Shown: positions 44,156 to 54,018, counted from the first letter of the stretch. The stretch is DNA of 56,964 bases from an uncultured Sterolibacterium sp. (GCA_903904605.1 CAIVDC010000023.1:1-56964), one strand, 5' to 3'. A program made the numbers and translations. Notes: generated by a model not told the origin, from the letters alone.

Positions 44156-44437
44156 GCGCCTTTGTCGGCGTGTGCCGGAAAGGGAGCCACCTGGTCCATC
44201 GGGAGCGAAAACACGATGGCGGTGTTCTTGTCCGTGCCGACGACTGTCAGCGTTTCAGATAACGCAAGAGAATCACCTTTTTGCGCGTCGCTCACGATCC
44301 GTCACGGCCTGGCTGGCGATTGCCCCGATCCTCGATTCGGTCAGATCGACTTGCTTGATTCGAAGTTCGAGACCTTGCTCCCTCAGGGACCGGTTTGTGT
44401 GCCCAGTGACGCCCGGACGTCGGTTTTCAGCTTCTCC
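44152..44437 (-). pseudogene. Degraded C-terminal part of an SPFH/band-7 (prohibitin/flotillin-like) gene
   Basis: Three consecutive minus-strand frames together read like the end of an SPFH protein. The first is REKLKTDVRASLG. The second is SLREQGLELRIKQVDLTES, continuing RIGAIASQAVTDRERRA. The third is DAQKGDSLALSETLTVVGTD, continuing KNTAIVFSLPMDQV to a TAG at 44152. At least two frame changes separate them. The N-terminal part is missing: the segment starts where the quinone reductase gene ends. Recognition is by eye. Confidence 0.55.
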
Positions 44438-44440
44438 CGC

Positions 44441-45427
44441 TCAGCCGATCTCGAGAACGACGTTGCCGGCCGCACGACCCTGTTCGACCAATTGATGCGC
44501 TTCGACGATACGCTCGAGCGGCAGGCGAAGCGCGATGTTGTGGGACAGCAGGCCGGACTCCAGCATCGCACCCAGGTCTGCAATGGCACGGCTCCTGTCT
44601 TCAGCGCCCAGTTGGTAAACGATGAAGAATCTGAGCCGGACGTCCTTCATGATCATCGAGGCAAAGGGAATGGATATTTCCGCGGCGCCGCTGCCGTAGG
44701 CGACGATGTCGCCGCCGGCTTTCAGCAATGCCAGATCGGTGCCGATGTTGGCGGCCAAGTCGACTTCGACGATGCGCTCGACTCCTTGTCCGCCCGTGGC
44801 CGCCTGAACCCCGGCGACGAGGTCGTCGGTCCGGTAGTTGAGGACGAGGTCGGCCCCGGCCGCCTTTGCCAGCGCCGCTTTCCCGGGGCCGCTGACGGTC
44901 GTCAGGATCTGCCTGGCACCCAGGTGCCGCGCGCACTGGATAGCATAGTGGCCGACTGCGCCGGCACCTCCGGCAACGAGCACGCTCTTGCCGGCGACGC
45001 CGCCGTCGACGGCCATGGCATGGTAGGCAGTCAATGCCGGTATGCCGAGGCAGGCGCCGACGGCCGGATCGAGATTCTTCGGCAAGGGCACGGCCTGAGG
45101 CGCCGGGAGGACGACGAATTCAGCAGCCGTGCCATAGGCGCGCTGCCAGGCGGCGTTCCAGAGCCATACCGGTTGTCCGACGCGTGTCCGCGGGACGCCG
45201 GGCCCGACCTCGTCGATCACTCCGGCTCCGTCGCTATGCGGAACGATGCGCGGAAAGGGCAGGGTCTTGGATCGGAACCCGCTCCGGGTCTTGACGTCCG
45301 ACGGATTGACGCCTGACCAGCCCAGCTTCACCCTGACCTCGCCCGGGCCGGCGACCGGCAGCGGCAGATCGACGATGCTGAGTACCTCGCCAGCCGGCCC
45401 GATTCGCTCATAGACTGCCGCACGCAT
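44441..45427 (-). CDS. Zinc-free quinone oxidoreductase (zeta-crystallin-like MDR)
   Basis: This 328-residue MDR-family enzyme has N-terminal MRAAVYERIGPAGEVL, a GroES-like domain with GWSGVNPSDVKTR, and a Rossmann motif in VLVAGGAGAVGHYAIQ. No structural zinc cysteine cluster is present, as in NADPH:quinone reductases. I chose ATG 45427 because GAAGGG is placed correctly; ATG 45433 and 45475 are in frame upstream. It appears to stand alone, downstream of no clear operon partner. Confidence 0.88.
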   Translation of the reverse strand: MRAAVYERIGPAGEVLSIVDLPLPVAGPGEVRVKLGWSGVNPSDVKTRSGFRSKTLPFPRIVPHSDGAGVIDEVGPGVPRTRVGQPVWLWNAAWQRAYGTAAEFVVLPAPQAVPLPKNLDPAVGACLGIPALTAYHAMAVDGGVAGKSVLVAGGAGAVGHYAIQCARHLGARQILTTVSGPGKAALAKAAGADLVLNYRTDDLVAGVQAATGGQGVERIVEVDLAANIGTDLALLKAGGDIVAYGSGAAEISIPFASMIMKDVRLRFFIVYQLGAEDRSRAIADLGAMLESGLLSHNIALRLPLERIVEAHQLVEQGRAAGNVVLEIG

Positions 45428-45709
45428 ACGCATCCCTTCGTAATGTGGGTCGAAAAGGTCCGGCACTGCCGGCAATGGGCCGACCGCCCATCCTCGTCGA
45501 GGTCTATGTTACAACGCACCAAGCGAGAAATGGGGCAACTGCCATGCGACTCACGCCAGGTCTCCCCGGAGGACCGGAAATGTCGGTCGGCTGGGGTGAT
45601 CTCAGGGAGACCGTGTGACCCAATGATGACGATTTCGTGACCAGCCTCAGTACCGGAGGCGGGCTCAGCAGCGCGGCGCTCCGGCATCACCGGAGCCGTG
45701 TTGGGGCAG
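45428..45709. other. Intergenic stretch between the quinone reductase and pstS
   Basis: The gap between the divergent genes is about 350 bp including the Pho box. An imperfect inverted repeat around GGTCTCCCCGGAGGACC lies near 45563-45579. No further gene or RNA was recognised. Confidence 0.4.
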
Positions 45710-45743
45710 CTGTCACGCAGTTGTCACATAGGCTGACTAGAAT
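45710..45743 (+). promoter_or_regulatory. Pho box and -10 of the pstS promoter
   Basis: CTGTCAC-GCAG-TTGTCAC (45710-45727) is a near-consensus PhoB box (two 7-bp repeats 11 bp apart). A TAGAAT -10 (45738-45743) starts 10 bp after the box, the normal PhoB activation geometry. pstS starts 35 bp further on. Confidence 0.8.
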
Positions 45744-45777
45744 GGCCAGGTCTCCAGCCAACCCCGTCGAGGACAAT

Positions 45778-46836
45778 ATGATGATATCGAAGCAGATCAA
45801 ACGCATCGCCCTGCCCGTCGCGGCCGTACTCTCGGCCTTCGGCTTCACGCCAGTTCAGGCGGCAGAGATCACCGGCGCCGGTGCGACTTTCCCCGCGCCG
45901 ATCTACGGCAAATGGGCCGAGGCCTACCAGAAGGCGACCGGCAACAAGATCAACTATCAGTCCATCGGCTCCGGTGGCGGCATCAAGCAGATCATCGCCA
46001 AGACCGTGGATTTCGGCGCATCCGACATGCCGCTGACGCCGGCCGAACTCGACAAGAACGGCCTGATGCAGTTTCCCGCGGTGATCGGCGGCGAAGTGCT
46101 GGTGGTCAATATCGCCGGCGTCAAGCCGGGCGAGATGCGCCTGACGCCGACCGTGCTGGCCGACATCTATCTCGGCAAGATCACCAAGTGGAACGACAAG
46201 GCGATCGTCGCCCTGAACCCCAAGCTGTCTCTTCCTGACCAGCTGATCGCCGTGGTGCGCCGCGCCGACGGTTCGGGCACGACCTTCATCTTCACCAATT
46301 ATCTGTCGAAGGTCAGCCCCGAGTGGAAGCAGAAGGTCGGCGAAGGCACCGCCGTGCAATGGCCGCTGGGTCTGGGCGGCAAGGGCAACGAAGGCGTCTC
46401 GGCCTTCGTTCAGCGCATTCCGGGCGCGATCGGCTACGTCGAATATGCCTATTCGAAGCAGAACCACATGACCTATACGCTGCTGGAGAATGCCGAGGGC
46501 CAGTATCCGCTGCCCGACGACACGACCTTCAAGGCCGCCGCTGCCAATGCCAACTGGACCAAGTCCGCGTTCTACGAACTGCTCACCAACGAGCCGGGCA
46601 AGGATGCCTGGCCGATCACCGGCGCCACCTTCATCCTGATGCACAAGGTCCAGGACAAGCCGGCGCAGGCCGCGGAAGTGCTGAAGTTCTACGCCTGGTC
46701 CTATGAACATGGCGGTCAGATGGCCCACGATCTGGACTATGTCGCACTGCCCTCGAGCCTGGTCAAACTGATCCACACCACCTGGGCGACGACGATCAAG
46801 GATGCCGCCGGCAAGCCCGTCTATTCCGGCAAGTAA
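45778..46836 (+). CDS. pstS: Phosphate ABC transporter periplasmic binding protein (PstS)
   Basis: This 352-residue periplasmic protein has a Sec signal peptide ([19 protein letters not shown]), probably cleaved after VQA. The mature start [18 protein letters not shown] and the phosphate-site segments [10 protein letters not shown] and [11 protein letters not shown] are typical of PstS. GAGG lies 5 bases before ATG 45778. A Pho box precedes it, so it is PhoB-regulated. No pstC, pstA, pstB or phoU follows; the next gene is on the opposite strand, so this copy is an orphan. Confidence 0.94.
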   Translation: MMISKQIKRIALPVAAVLSAFGFTPVQAAEITGAGATFPAPIYGKWAEAYQKATGNKINYQSIGSGGGIKQIIAKTVDFGASDMPLTPAELDKNGLMQFPAVIGGEVLVVNIAGVKPGEMRLTPTVLADIYLGKITKWNDKAIVALNPKLSLPDQLIAVVRRADGSGTTFIFTNYLSKVSPEWKQKVGEGTAVQWPLGLGGKGNEGVSAFVQRIPGAIGYVEYAYSKQNHMTYTLLENAEGQYPLPDDTTFKAAAANANWTKSAFYELLTNEPGKDAWPITGATFILMHKVQDKPAQAAEVLKFYAWSYEHGGQMAHDLDYVALPSSLVKLIHTTWATTIKDAAGKPVYSGK

Positions 46837-46897
46837 TCATTGCGGGCAGGGTCCGCGCAGTACCGGCAATGCTTCATCTCCCGCCTATGGCGGGTGC

Positions 46898-47341
46898 TCA
46901 AACCGGCTTTGATCCCGCCGCGTCACCGCGGCGGGAGGCCGGCTCGACGATCCTGCCGGCGACGTAGAACCAGCGGCCGTCCTGATGCACGAATCGGCTG
47001 ATCTCGTGGAGGCGGTTCGCGCGCCCATCGACTTTGTAGCGGGCGACGAACTCGACAAGCGCCTGGTCGTCGCCTCGCCGTTCATGCCGAAGCACCTGCA
47101 AGCCCAGCCACTTCGTCTCGTCGCCGAGACTCAAAGCGGTCGGTCGCGTCGTCGGATGCCAGGTCCCCAGCAGGTAAGTTTCGCGCCGCAGCACATAGGC
47201 CGCGTAGCGTGAGCGCATCAACGCGACGGCCGTGTCCGCGCCTGCGTTGCCGTCCAGATAGCGCCCGCAGCAGCCGCTGTAGGGAACGTCGCTGCCGCAC
47301 GGACAACTGCGCGTCGCCGGATCCTTCTGTATTGTCTTCAA
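46898..47341 (-). CDS. YchJ-family protein (UPF0225)
   Basis: This protein of about 147 residues has an N-terminal SEC-C-like zinc motif (SCPCGSDVPYSGCCGRY; C13, C15, C24, C25) and an NTF2-like domain with ALMRSRYAAYVLRRETYLLGTWHP. The function is not established. I chose a TTG start at 47341 because GGGAG lies 6 bases upstream and there is no ATG near the motif. The longer frame to 47455 lacks recognisable sequence. Confidence 0.82.
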   Translation of the reverse strand: MKTIQKDPATRSCPCGSDVPYSGCCGRYLDGNAGADTAVALMRSRYAAYVLRRETYLLGTWHPTTRPTALSLGDETKWLGLQVLRHERRGDDQALVEFVARYKVDGRANRLHEISRFVHQDGRWFYVAGRIVEPASRRGDAAGSKPV

Positions 47342-47583
47342 GCTTCGCTCCCGGCATTTTCGCCGTCGGGTGACGGCACAAGCCGATTCTGCACCAGTTC
47401 GCCGAATGCGCTGAACGTGCGGCGAATTCCGGCCGCCGAGCATCGCCCGGCGCAAATGGCGCTAAGATGGGGCTGTGCGCATCCGGCGGCCTAGGAGAGG
47501 GTGAACGCGGGGCACGACCCGGCTGATTCGAAGCCCTGCCTTGGGGCGGTCGATCTGCCCGGGCACAGCTGAGGGAGCTGGCA

Positions 47584-47835
47584 ATGCAGGCAGAGGATCT
47601 GGAATTGTTGCTGACGCGCGTGATGCCCTTCGGCAAGCACAAGGGACGCGTGATTGCCGATCTGCCGGGCAACTACCTGAACTGGTTCGCCCGTGAAGGC
47701 TTTCCGCCGGGCGAGATCGGACGCCTGTTGGCGCTGATGCAGGAAATGGATCACAACGGTCTGGCTTCGCTGCTGGATCCGCTGAGGCAATTTCGACCAG
47801 CTGCCGTGATCGCAAAGCGCCGGTGCCGCCGCTAG
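47584..47835 (+). CDS. DUF3820-family small protein
   Basis: This 83-residue protein has the DUF3820 pattern MPFGKHKGRVIADLPGNYL followed by NWFAREGFPPGEIGRLLALM. Family members are small, of uncertain function, and also occur next to exonuclease-like domains. GAGGGAG lies upstream of the ATG. It is 6 bp before dinB and probably co-transcribed, which suggests a link to DNA metabolism (inference). Confidence 0.8.
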   Translation: MQAEDLELLLTRVMPFGKHKGRVIADLPGNYLNWFAREGFPPGEIGRLLALMQEMDHNGLASLLDPLRQFRPAAVIAKRRCRR

Positions 47836-47841
47836 ATCCGC

Positions 47842-48993
47842 ATGGGCCTCCCGACCCGCCGCATCGCGCACCTCGATATGGACGCATTTTATGCGTCGGT
47901 GGATCTGCTGCGTTATCCGGAACTGCGCGGCCAGGCCGTGGTCATTGGCGGGCGCCGGTCTCAGCAGCCGGTGACCGGCGCCGACGGGACGCGCCGCTTT
48001 GCCCGCCTTCGGGATTATGTCGGGCGCGGCGTGATTACGACTTCGACCTACGAAGCGCGGGCTCTCGGCGTATTTTCCGGCATGGGGACGATGAAGGCGG
48101 CGAAACTGGCGCCGGATGCCTTTCTCCTGCCGGTGGATTTTGATGCCTACCGCCACTATTCCCGGTTGTTCAAGGCTGCGGTGGCGGACATCGCGCCGGA
48201 AATCGAGGATCGCGGGATCGATGAGATCTATATCGATCTGAGCCATCTTGCCGAAGACTCGCCGACGCTGGCGCGCAAGATCAAAGAGGCAGTACGCGAA
48301 AAGACCGGCTTGTCCTGCTCGATCGGCATTAGTCCCAACAAGCTGCTGTCCAAGATCTGCTCCGATCTCGACAAGCCGGACGGGATCACGATCCTGACCA
48401 TGGAAGACATTCCCGGCCGCATCTGGCCGCTGTCCGTGAACAAGATCAACGGCATCGGTCCGAAAGCTGCGGCCAAACTGGCGACCCTGGGCATCGAGAC
48501 CATCGGGCAACTGGCCGATATCGAACCGGCGGTCGTCCAAGATCACTTCGGGCTTTCCTATGCGCAGTGGCTCCTCCTTGCGGCGCGCGGCATCGACGAG
48601 CGCCCGGTGACAAGCCGCTGCGAACCGAAATCGGTCAGCCGGGAAACGACGTTCGAGAAGGATCTGCATCCTCGCCACGACCGGAACGCGTTGTCCGGGA
48701 TCTTCAGCGAATTGTGCCTGCGCGTGGCAGCCGACTTGAAGCAGAAGGGCTACAGGGGCCGCACCATCGGGATCAAGCTGCGCTACGATGATTTCCGGAC
48801 GGTGACCCGGGATTCGAGTTTGCCGATGGCCACCGACGATCCCGTGGTGATTCGACGTGCCGCCGGCGAGTGCCTGCGCCGCGTACCGCTGGCCAGGAAA
48901 CTGCGTCTGCTCGGTGTCCGGGTGAGCGGACTTGACGCCGTCGGCAACGCAGGACCGGTCGATATCGGCGCCCAGGCGGAACTGCCCCTCTGA
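47842..48993 (+). CDS. dinB: DNA polymerase IV (Y-family, DinB)
   Basis: This 383-residue Y-family translesion polymerase has catalytic acidic residues D12 (HLDMDAFYASV) and D127-E128 (GIDEIYIDLS). The palm, finger and thumb regions are followed by a helix-hairpin-helix (NGIGPKAAAKLATLGI) and the little-finger domain. An insertion rich in Arg and Gly follows VVIGGRRS, as in many proteobacterial DinBs. No LexA box was recognised upstream; transcription probably starts before the DUF3820 gene. Confidence 0.93.
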   Translation: MGLPTRRIAHLDMDAFYASVDLLRYPELRGQAVVIGGRRSQQPVTGADGTRRFARLRDYVGRGVITTSTYEARALGVFSGMGTMKAAKLAPDAFLLPVDFDAYRHYSRLFKAAVADIAPEIEDRGIDEIYIDLSHLAEDSPTLARKIKEAVREKTGLSCSIGISPNKLLSKICSDLDKPDGITILTMEDIPGRIWPLSVNKINGIGPKAAAKLATLGIETIGQLADIEPAVVQDHFGLSYAQWLLLAARGIDERPVTSRCEPKSVSRETTFEKDLHPRHDRNALSGIFSELCLRVAADLKQKGYRGRTIGIKLRYDDFRTVTRDSSLPMATDDPVVIRRAAGECLRRVPLARKLRLLGVRVSGLDAVGNAGPVDIGAQAELPL

Positions 48994-49101
48994 GCAACGG
49001 CTGCCGTCTGGCAGGAAGCGGCCGGCCTGGCGAGCGGGCGGTCTCCGGCGGCGGAACAGGGATTGGCCGATCGATCCTTCAGGCGGCGCAGCACGCAGTC
49101 C

Positions 49102-50634
49102 TCAGCCGCCGTCGCCCCGGTGTCGGCGATCCACGTGGATCTCCGCGCGCTGCGTCACCTCCCCGTCCTCGTTCTCCTCTTCCAGGCGAACCGGGAAGCC
49201 CCACAGGATGCCCACATGCCGCAGCAGTTCGTCGCAATTCTCCGCCAGGGGTCGGCGCTTGTATACGAAGTGGCGCAGGGTCAGCGAGCGGTCGCCGCGC
49301 AGATCGGCGTTCCAGACCTGGATGTTGGGCTCGCGGCTGCCGAGGTTGTATTGGTCCGAGAGCATGGTGCGCACGGCCTGATAGCCCTGCTCGTCGTGTA
49401 TCGCCTCGATCTTCAGTTTGGCGAGGTTGTCGTCATCGAGTATGGCAAACAGGCGGAAGTCGCGCATCATCTTGGGCGACAGGTACTGGGCGACGAAGCT
49501 CTCGTCCTTGAAATTGCGCATCGCGAACTCGAAGGTCTCGCGCCAGTCGCTGCCGGCGATGTCGGGAAACCATGCGCGGTCCTCGTCCGTGGGCTGCCGG
49601 CAAATGCGCTGGATGTCCCGCCACATGGCGAAGCCGAGGGCGTAGGGATTGATCCCGCTGTAGTGCGGGCTGTTGTAGGGCGGTTGAAACACGACGTTGG
49701 TGTGGGACTGCAAAAACTCGATCATGAAGCCGTCGTTGAGGCGGCCTTCGTCGTAGAGATGGTTGAGCAGCGTGTAGTGCCAGAAGCAGGCCCAGCCCTC
49801 GTTCATGAGTTGGGTCTGGCGCTGGGGGTAGAAATACTGGCCGATCTTGCGCACGATGCGGACGACTTCGCGCTGCCAGGACTCCAGCAGCGGCGCATTC
49901 TTCTCGATGAAATAGAGCAGGTTCTCTTCGGGCTCGTCGGGATAGCGATTTTTCGCGCCAACCTGGCTGCGCTGCTTTTCCGCCGGCATCACGCGCCACA
50001 GTTCGTTGACCTGGGACTGCAGGTAGGCCTCGCGTTCCTTCTGGCGCTCGCGTTCATTGGCCAGCGACAGCTTGGGCGGATGCTTGTAGCGATCCACGCC
50101 GACGTTGAGCAGCGCGTGGCAACTGTCCAGCAGACGTTCCACTTCGTCCTCGCCGTAGCGTTCCTCGCATTCGGCGATGAAACTCTTGGCAAAAACCAGG
50201 TAGTCGATGATCGCATCGGCCGCCGTCCAGGTGCGGAACAGGTAGTTGCCCTTGAAGAATGAATTGTGACCGTAGGCGGCGTGGGCAATGACCAGCGCCT
50301 GCATGGTCATGGTGTTCTCTTCCTGCAGATAGGCAATGCACGGGTCGGAATTGATGACGATCTCGTAGGCCAGCCCCATCTGACCGCGCCGGTAGGCTTT
50401 TTCGGTGCTCAGGAAGTGCTTGCCGAAGGACCAGTGGTGGTAATAGACAGGCATGCCGACGGAGGCATAGGCGTCCATCATCTGCTCGGCGGTGATGATC
50501 TCGATCAGGTGAGGGTAGCAGTCGAGCCCGTAGTGGCGGGCGGCGCGCGCTATCTCCTTGTCGTAGCGCTCGATCAGCTCGACGGTCCATTCCGAGTGCG
50601 AGTCGATGAGGCGCTTCTTCCTGTTCGTCGTCAT
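49102..50634 (-). CDS. SpoVR-family protein (YcgB type)
   Basis: This 510-residue cytoplasmic protein of the SpoVR/YcgB family has MPVYYHHWSFGKHF, AHAAYGHNSFFKGNY and a NEGWACFWHY motif. These are His/Glu-rich patterns that could bind metal, though activity is unknown. The ATG at 50634 follows the yeaH-like stop by one base. It is third in the prkA-yeaH-spoVR operon, a set repeatedly found together and induced in stationary phase or nutrient stress in enterobacteria. Confidence 0.92.
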   Translation of the reverse strand: MTTNRKKRLIDSHSEWTVELIERYDKEIARAARHYGLDCYPHLIEIITAEQMMDAYASVGMPVYYHHWSFGKHFLSTEKAYRRGQMGLAYEIVINSDPCIAYLQEENTMTMQALVIAHAAYGHNSFFKGNYLFRTWTAADAIIDYLVFAKSFIAECEERYGEDEVERLLDSCHALLNVGVDRYKHPPKLSLANERERQKEREAYLQSQVNELWRVMPAEKQRSQVGAKNRYPDEPEENLLYFIEKNAPLLESWQREVVRIVRKIGQYFYPQRQTQLMNEGWACFWHYTLLNHLYDEGRLNDGFMIEFLQSHTNVVFQPPYNSPHYSGINPYALGFAMWRDIQRICRQPTDEDRAWFPDIAGSDWRETFEFAMRNFKDESFVAQYLSPKMMRDFRLFAILDDDNLAKLKIEAIHDEQGYQAVRTMLSDQYNLGSREPNIQVWNADLRGDRSLTLRHFVYKRRPLAENCDELLRHVGILWGFPVRLEEENEDGEVTQRAEIHVDRRHRGDGG

Positions 50635-50635
50635 G

Positions 50636-51907
50636 TCAGGCCAGCTTCTTCTGGAACAGATCGCGGAACACCGGATAGATGTCGGGCAGACCCTTGATTT
50701 GCTGCATGGCAAAGCGCTCGGGATGCGCCGCACGGACCTTGTCGTATTCCCACCAGAGATTCTGCGGTTCGAGCGTGCTGATCTCGATATAGGCGAAATA
50801 CTGCACCAACGGCACGATCTGCTTGTCCAGGATCTCGCGGCAGACGGGAGAATCGCTGTCCCAGTTCTCGCCGTCCGAGGCTTGCGCGCCGTAGATGTTC
50901 CAGGCGCTGCTGGCGTAGCGCTCGGCGATGATCCGGTGCATCAACTTGAGCGCCGAGGAAACGACCGTGCCGCCGGAATCCTGGGCGTGAAAGAATTCAT
51001 CCTCGCTGACTTCCTCGGCCTCGGTGTGATGGCGGATGAAGACCACCTCGATATGCTCGTAGGAACGCGTGAGAAACAGGTAGAGCAGCATGAAGAAGCG
51101 CTTGGCAATCTGCTTCTTCTGCTCGTCCATCGAGCCCGAGACATCGATCAGGCAGAACATCACCGCCTGGGTCGCCGGTACCGGTATCCGGATGCGGTTG
51201 TTGTAGCGCAGGTCGAAGTCATCGATGAAGGGGACCCGTTCGATGCGCCGCAGCAGGCGCTCGATCTTCTGGCGCACTTCCCCGGCTTCGGCGGAATTTC
51301 CTTCGCCGGCCGCCTCGAGGTGCGCCAGCCGCTCGCGCAGTTCGCGCAGCGCCTTGCGGTACGGCGCGCCGACGGCAATGCGCCTGCCCGTGGCGCCGCG
51401 CATCGAGCGAACGATGTTGATATTGGTCGGGACGCCGGTGTTGGTGTAACCGGCACGCACCCGCTTGTATTCGTCGATGCGCACCAACTGCGTCTTGACC
51501 AGGTTGGGCAGTTCAAGGTCGTCGAAAAAAATTCCGAGGAACTCCTCGCGCGACAGCGCGAAGGCGAAGTCGTCCGTGCCTTCACCTTCGGGGCTGCCCT
51601 GGCTGCCCGTGCCCCCGGCGCCGCCGCCGGGCCGTTCGGCCTCGTCGCCGGAAAGAAAGCGGTCGTTGCCGGGCAGGACATCGCGCCAGACGCCGCCGCG
51701 CATGTGCTGGAAGTGCGGTTCGGAAATGTCCTTGGCCGGAATGCCGATCTTCTCGCCGTCATCGATGTCGGTGATGCCGCGCTTGGAGATCGCGTCGGCG
51801 ACGGCCTTGCGTATCTGCCCCTTGAAGCGGCGGATGAAGCGACTGCGATTGACCGAGCTTTTCCTCTTGCTGTCGTTGCGACGATCAACGATGCGCACGC
51901 CGACCAT
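50636..51907 (-). CDS. yeaH: YeaH/YhbH family protein (DUF444, VWA-like)
   Basis: This 423-residue protein has an N-terminal SSVNRSRFIRRFKGQIRKAV segment, a Gly/Pro-rich linker near residue 95 and a von Willebrand A-like domain with the metal-site start CLIDVSGSMDE. It is the usual partner of PrkA (YeaG) and SpoVR. The physical role is unknown; it may be a substrate or effector of the kinase. It is 61 bp downstream of prkA on the same strand. Confidence 0.93.
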   Translation of the reverse strand: MVGVRIVDRRNDSKRKSSVNRSRFIRRFKGQIRKAVADAISKRGITDIDDGEKIGIPAKDISEPHFQHMRGGVWRDVLPGNDRFLSGDEAERPGGGAGGTGSQGSPEGEGTDDFAFALSREEFLGIFFDDLELPNLVKTQLVRIDEYKRVRAGYTNTGVPTNINIVRSMRGATGRRIAVGAPYRKALRELRERLAHLEAAGEGNSAEAGEVRQKIERLLRRIERVPFIDDFDLRYNNRIRIPVPATQAVMFCLIDVSGSMDEQKKQIAKRFFMLLYLFLTRSYEHIEVVFIRHHTEAEEVSEDEFFHAQDSGGTVVSSALKLMHRIIAERYASSAWNIYGAQASDGENWDSDSPVCREILDKQIVPLVQYFAYIEISTLEPQNLWWEYDKVRAAHPERFAMQQIKGLPDIYPVFRDLFQKKLA

Positions 51908-51968
51908 GATGGCTCTCCGATCTCACCGGCCGCGCCGGCTTGCCTTCTGCGGTTGCGGGCTGCATGGC

Positions 51969-53891
51969 TCAGGACGACTTGCGTATGCGCAGATACCACT
52001 CGGCGAGCAGGCGCACCTGCCTTTCGGTGTAGCCGCGGGCCATCATGCGATCGACGAAGTCCTTGTGCTTGCGCTGGTCGTCGGCGCTGGCCTTGGCGTT
52101 GAAGGAAATCACCGGCAGCAGCTCCTCGGTGTTCGAAAACATCTTCTTCTCGATCACCACGCGCAGTTTTTCGTAGGCCGTCCAGGCGACGACCTTGCGA
52201 TCGTGCTGGGCGCGGGCGCGCAGCACGAAGTTCACCACTTCGTTGCGGAAATCCTTCGGATTGCTGATGCCGGCCGGCTTTTCGATCTTCTCCAGTTCAT
52301 CGTTGAGGGCACTGCGGTCGAGTATCTCGCCGGTGTTGGGATCGCGGAATTCCTGATCCTGAATCCAGAAATCGGCATAGGTGACGTAGCGGTCGAAGAT
52401 GTTCTGGCCGTATTCGGAATAGGATTCCAGATAGGCCGTCTGTATCTCCTTGCCGATGAACTCGGCGTAGCGCGGCATCAGGTATTCCTTGATGAAGCCC
52501 ATGTAGCGCTGTTCGACCTCCGGCGAAAACTGTTCCTGCTCGATCTGCTGTTCGAGTACGTACATCAGATGCACCGGGTTGGCGGCGACCTCGCGGTGAT
52601 CGAAATTGAACACGCGGGAAAGAATCTTGAAGGCAAAGCGCGTGGAGAGGCCCGTCATGCCCTCGTCGACACCCGCGTAGTCCCGGTACTCCTGGTAGGA
52701 CTTGGCCTTCGGGTCCGTGTCCTTGAGGTTCTCGCCGTCGTAGACGCGCATCTTGGAATAGATCGACGAATTCTCCGGCACCTTCAGGCGCGACAGGACC
52801 GAAAATTGCGCCATCATCGACAGCGTGTCCGGCGCACACGGGGCCTTGGCCAGCGAAGAGTTTCTGATCAGCTTGTCATAGATATTCAGTTCTTCGGAAG
52901 TGCGCAGGCAGTAGGGCACCTTGACGATGTAGATGCGGTCGAGGAAAGCCTCGTTGTTGCGGTTGTTCTTGAAGGCCAGCCACTCGGCCTCGTTCGAGTG
53001 CGCCAGGATCATGCCGTCGAAGGGCATGGCCCCGAAGCCTTCCGTGCCCTTGTAGTTGCCTTCCTGCGTTGCCGTCAGGAGCGGGTGCAGCACCTTGATC
53101 GGCGCCTTGAACATCTCGACGAACTCGAGCAGGCCGCGGTTGGAAAGACACAGGCCTCCCGAATAACTATAGGCATCTGGATCGTTCTGGGAAAATTCCT
53201 CGAGCTTGCGAATGTCGATCTTGCCGACCAGGGATGAGATGTCCTGATTGTTCTCGTCGCCCGGCTCCGTCTTGGAAACGGCGATCTGCCGCAGCACCGA
53301 TGGGTAGAGCTTGACCACGCGGAAGCGCGAGATGTCCCCGTTGTACTCGTGCAGGCGCTTCACCGCCCAGGGCGACATGATACCGCCCAGGTAGCGGCGC
53401 GGGATGCCGTAGTCTTCCTCGAGCAGCGGGCCGTCCTCTTCCAGACTGAACAAGCCCAGCGGGGATTCATGCACCGGCGAATCCTTGATGGCGTAAAACG
53501 GCACCTTCTCGACCAGGGACTTGAGCTTTTCCGCCAGCGAGGACTTGCCGCCGCCCACCGGGCCGAGCAGATAGAGGATCTGCTTCTTCTCTTCCAGCCC
53601 TTGCGCGGCATGGCGAATATAGGCGACGATGTGCTCTATCACCTCCTCCATGCCGTAGAAGTCGCGGAAAGCCGGGTAAAGCTTGATGATCTTGTTGGCG
53701 AAAAGGCGGGACTGCCGGGGATTGAGCCGCGTGTCTACATATTCGGGTTCGCCGATCGCCATGAGCATGCGCTCGGCGACGGTGGCATAGGCACTGGGAT
53801 CAGTCCGGCACAAGTCGAGGTATTCCTGAATCGATATTTCCTCTTCCAGCGCCGATTCGTAGCGGCTCTGATAGCGAGCGAAGATGCTCAT
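51969..53891 (-). CDS. PrkA-family serine protein kinase (YeaG)
   Basis: This 640-residue protein has an N-terminal AAA+-like domain with Walker A G110-P-V-G-G-G-K-S117 and a C-terminal PrkA domain. Both kinase and AAA+ protease activities have been reported for the family. AAGGAG precedes the ATG at 53891. It begins the leftward prkA-yeaH-spoVR operon, associated with starvation and stress adaptation. Length and motifs are normal. Confidence 0.94.
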   Translation of the reverse strand: MSIFARYQSRYESALEEEISIQEYLDLCRTDPSAYATVAERMLMAIGEPEYVDTRLNPRQSRLFANKIIKLYPAFRDFYGMEEVIEHIVAYIRHAAQGLEEKKQILYLLGPVGGGKSSLAEKLKSLVEKVPFYAIKDSPVHESPLGLFSLEEDGPLLEEDYGIPRRYLGGIMSPWAVKRLHEYNGDISRFRVVKLYPSVLRQIAVSKTEPGDENNQDISSLVGKIDIRKLEEFSQNDPDAYSYSGGLCLSNRGLLEFVEMFKAPIKVLHPLLTATQEGNYKGTEGFGAMPFDGMILAHSNEAEWLAFKNNRNNEAFLDRIYIVKVPYCLRTSEELNIYDKLIRNSSLAKAPCAPDTLSMMAQFSVLSRLKVPENSSIYSKMRVYDGENLKDTDPKAKSYQEYRDYAGVDEGMTGLSTRFAFKILSRVFNFDHREVAANPVHLMYVLEQQIEQEQFSPEVEQRYMGFIKEYLMPRYAEFIGKEIQTAYLESYSEYGQNIFDRYVTYADFWIQDQEFRDPNTGEILDRSALNDELEKIEKPAGISNPKDFRNEVVNFVLRARAQHDRKVVAWTAYEKLRVVIEKKMFSNTEELLPVISFNAKASADDQRKHKDFVDRMMARGYTERQVRLLAEWYLRIRKSS

Positions 53892-54018
53892 GGGGACTCT
53901 CCTTGAGAGTGACGGCGGTTGCGTGTGCTTGCCGCGTCTTTGCTGTATATCCTACTCCCTAAAATTGCCTGGTTGCTGCCAGCGGAGCGGGCAAGGCCAG
54001 CCGAGATAGGACTGCTGT

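Noticed and set aside
44162..45316. Rightward open frame of 384 codons
   Set aside because: It is antisense to the quinone reductase and the SPFH remnant; its composition is shadow-like.
46880..46894. Hairpin CCCGCC-TAT-GGCGGG after pstS as a terminator
   Set aside because: The stem is short and no T-tract follows on either strand.
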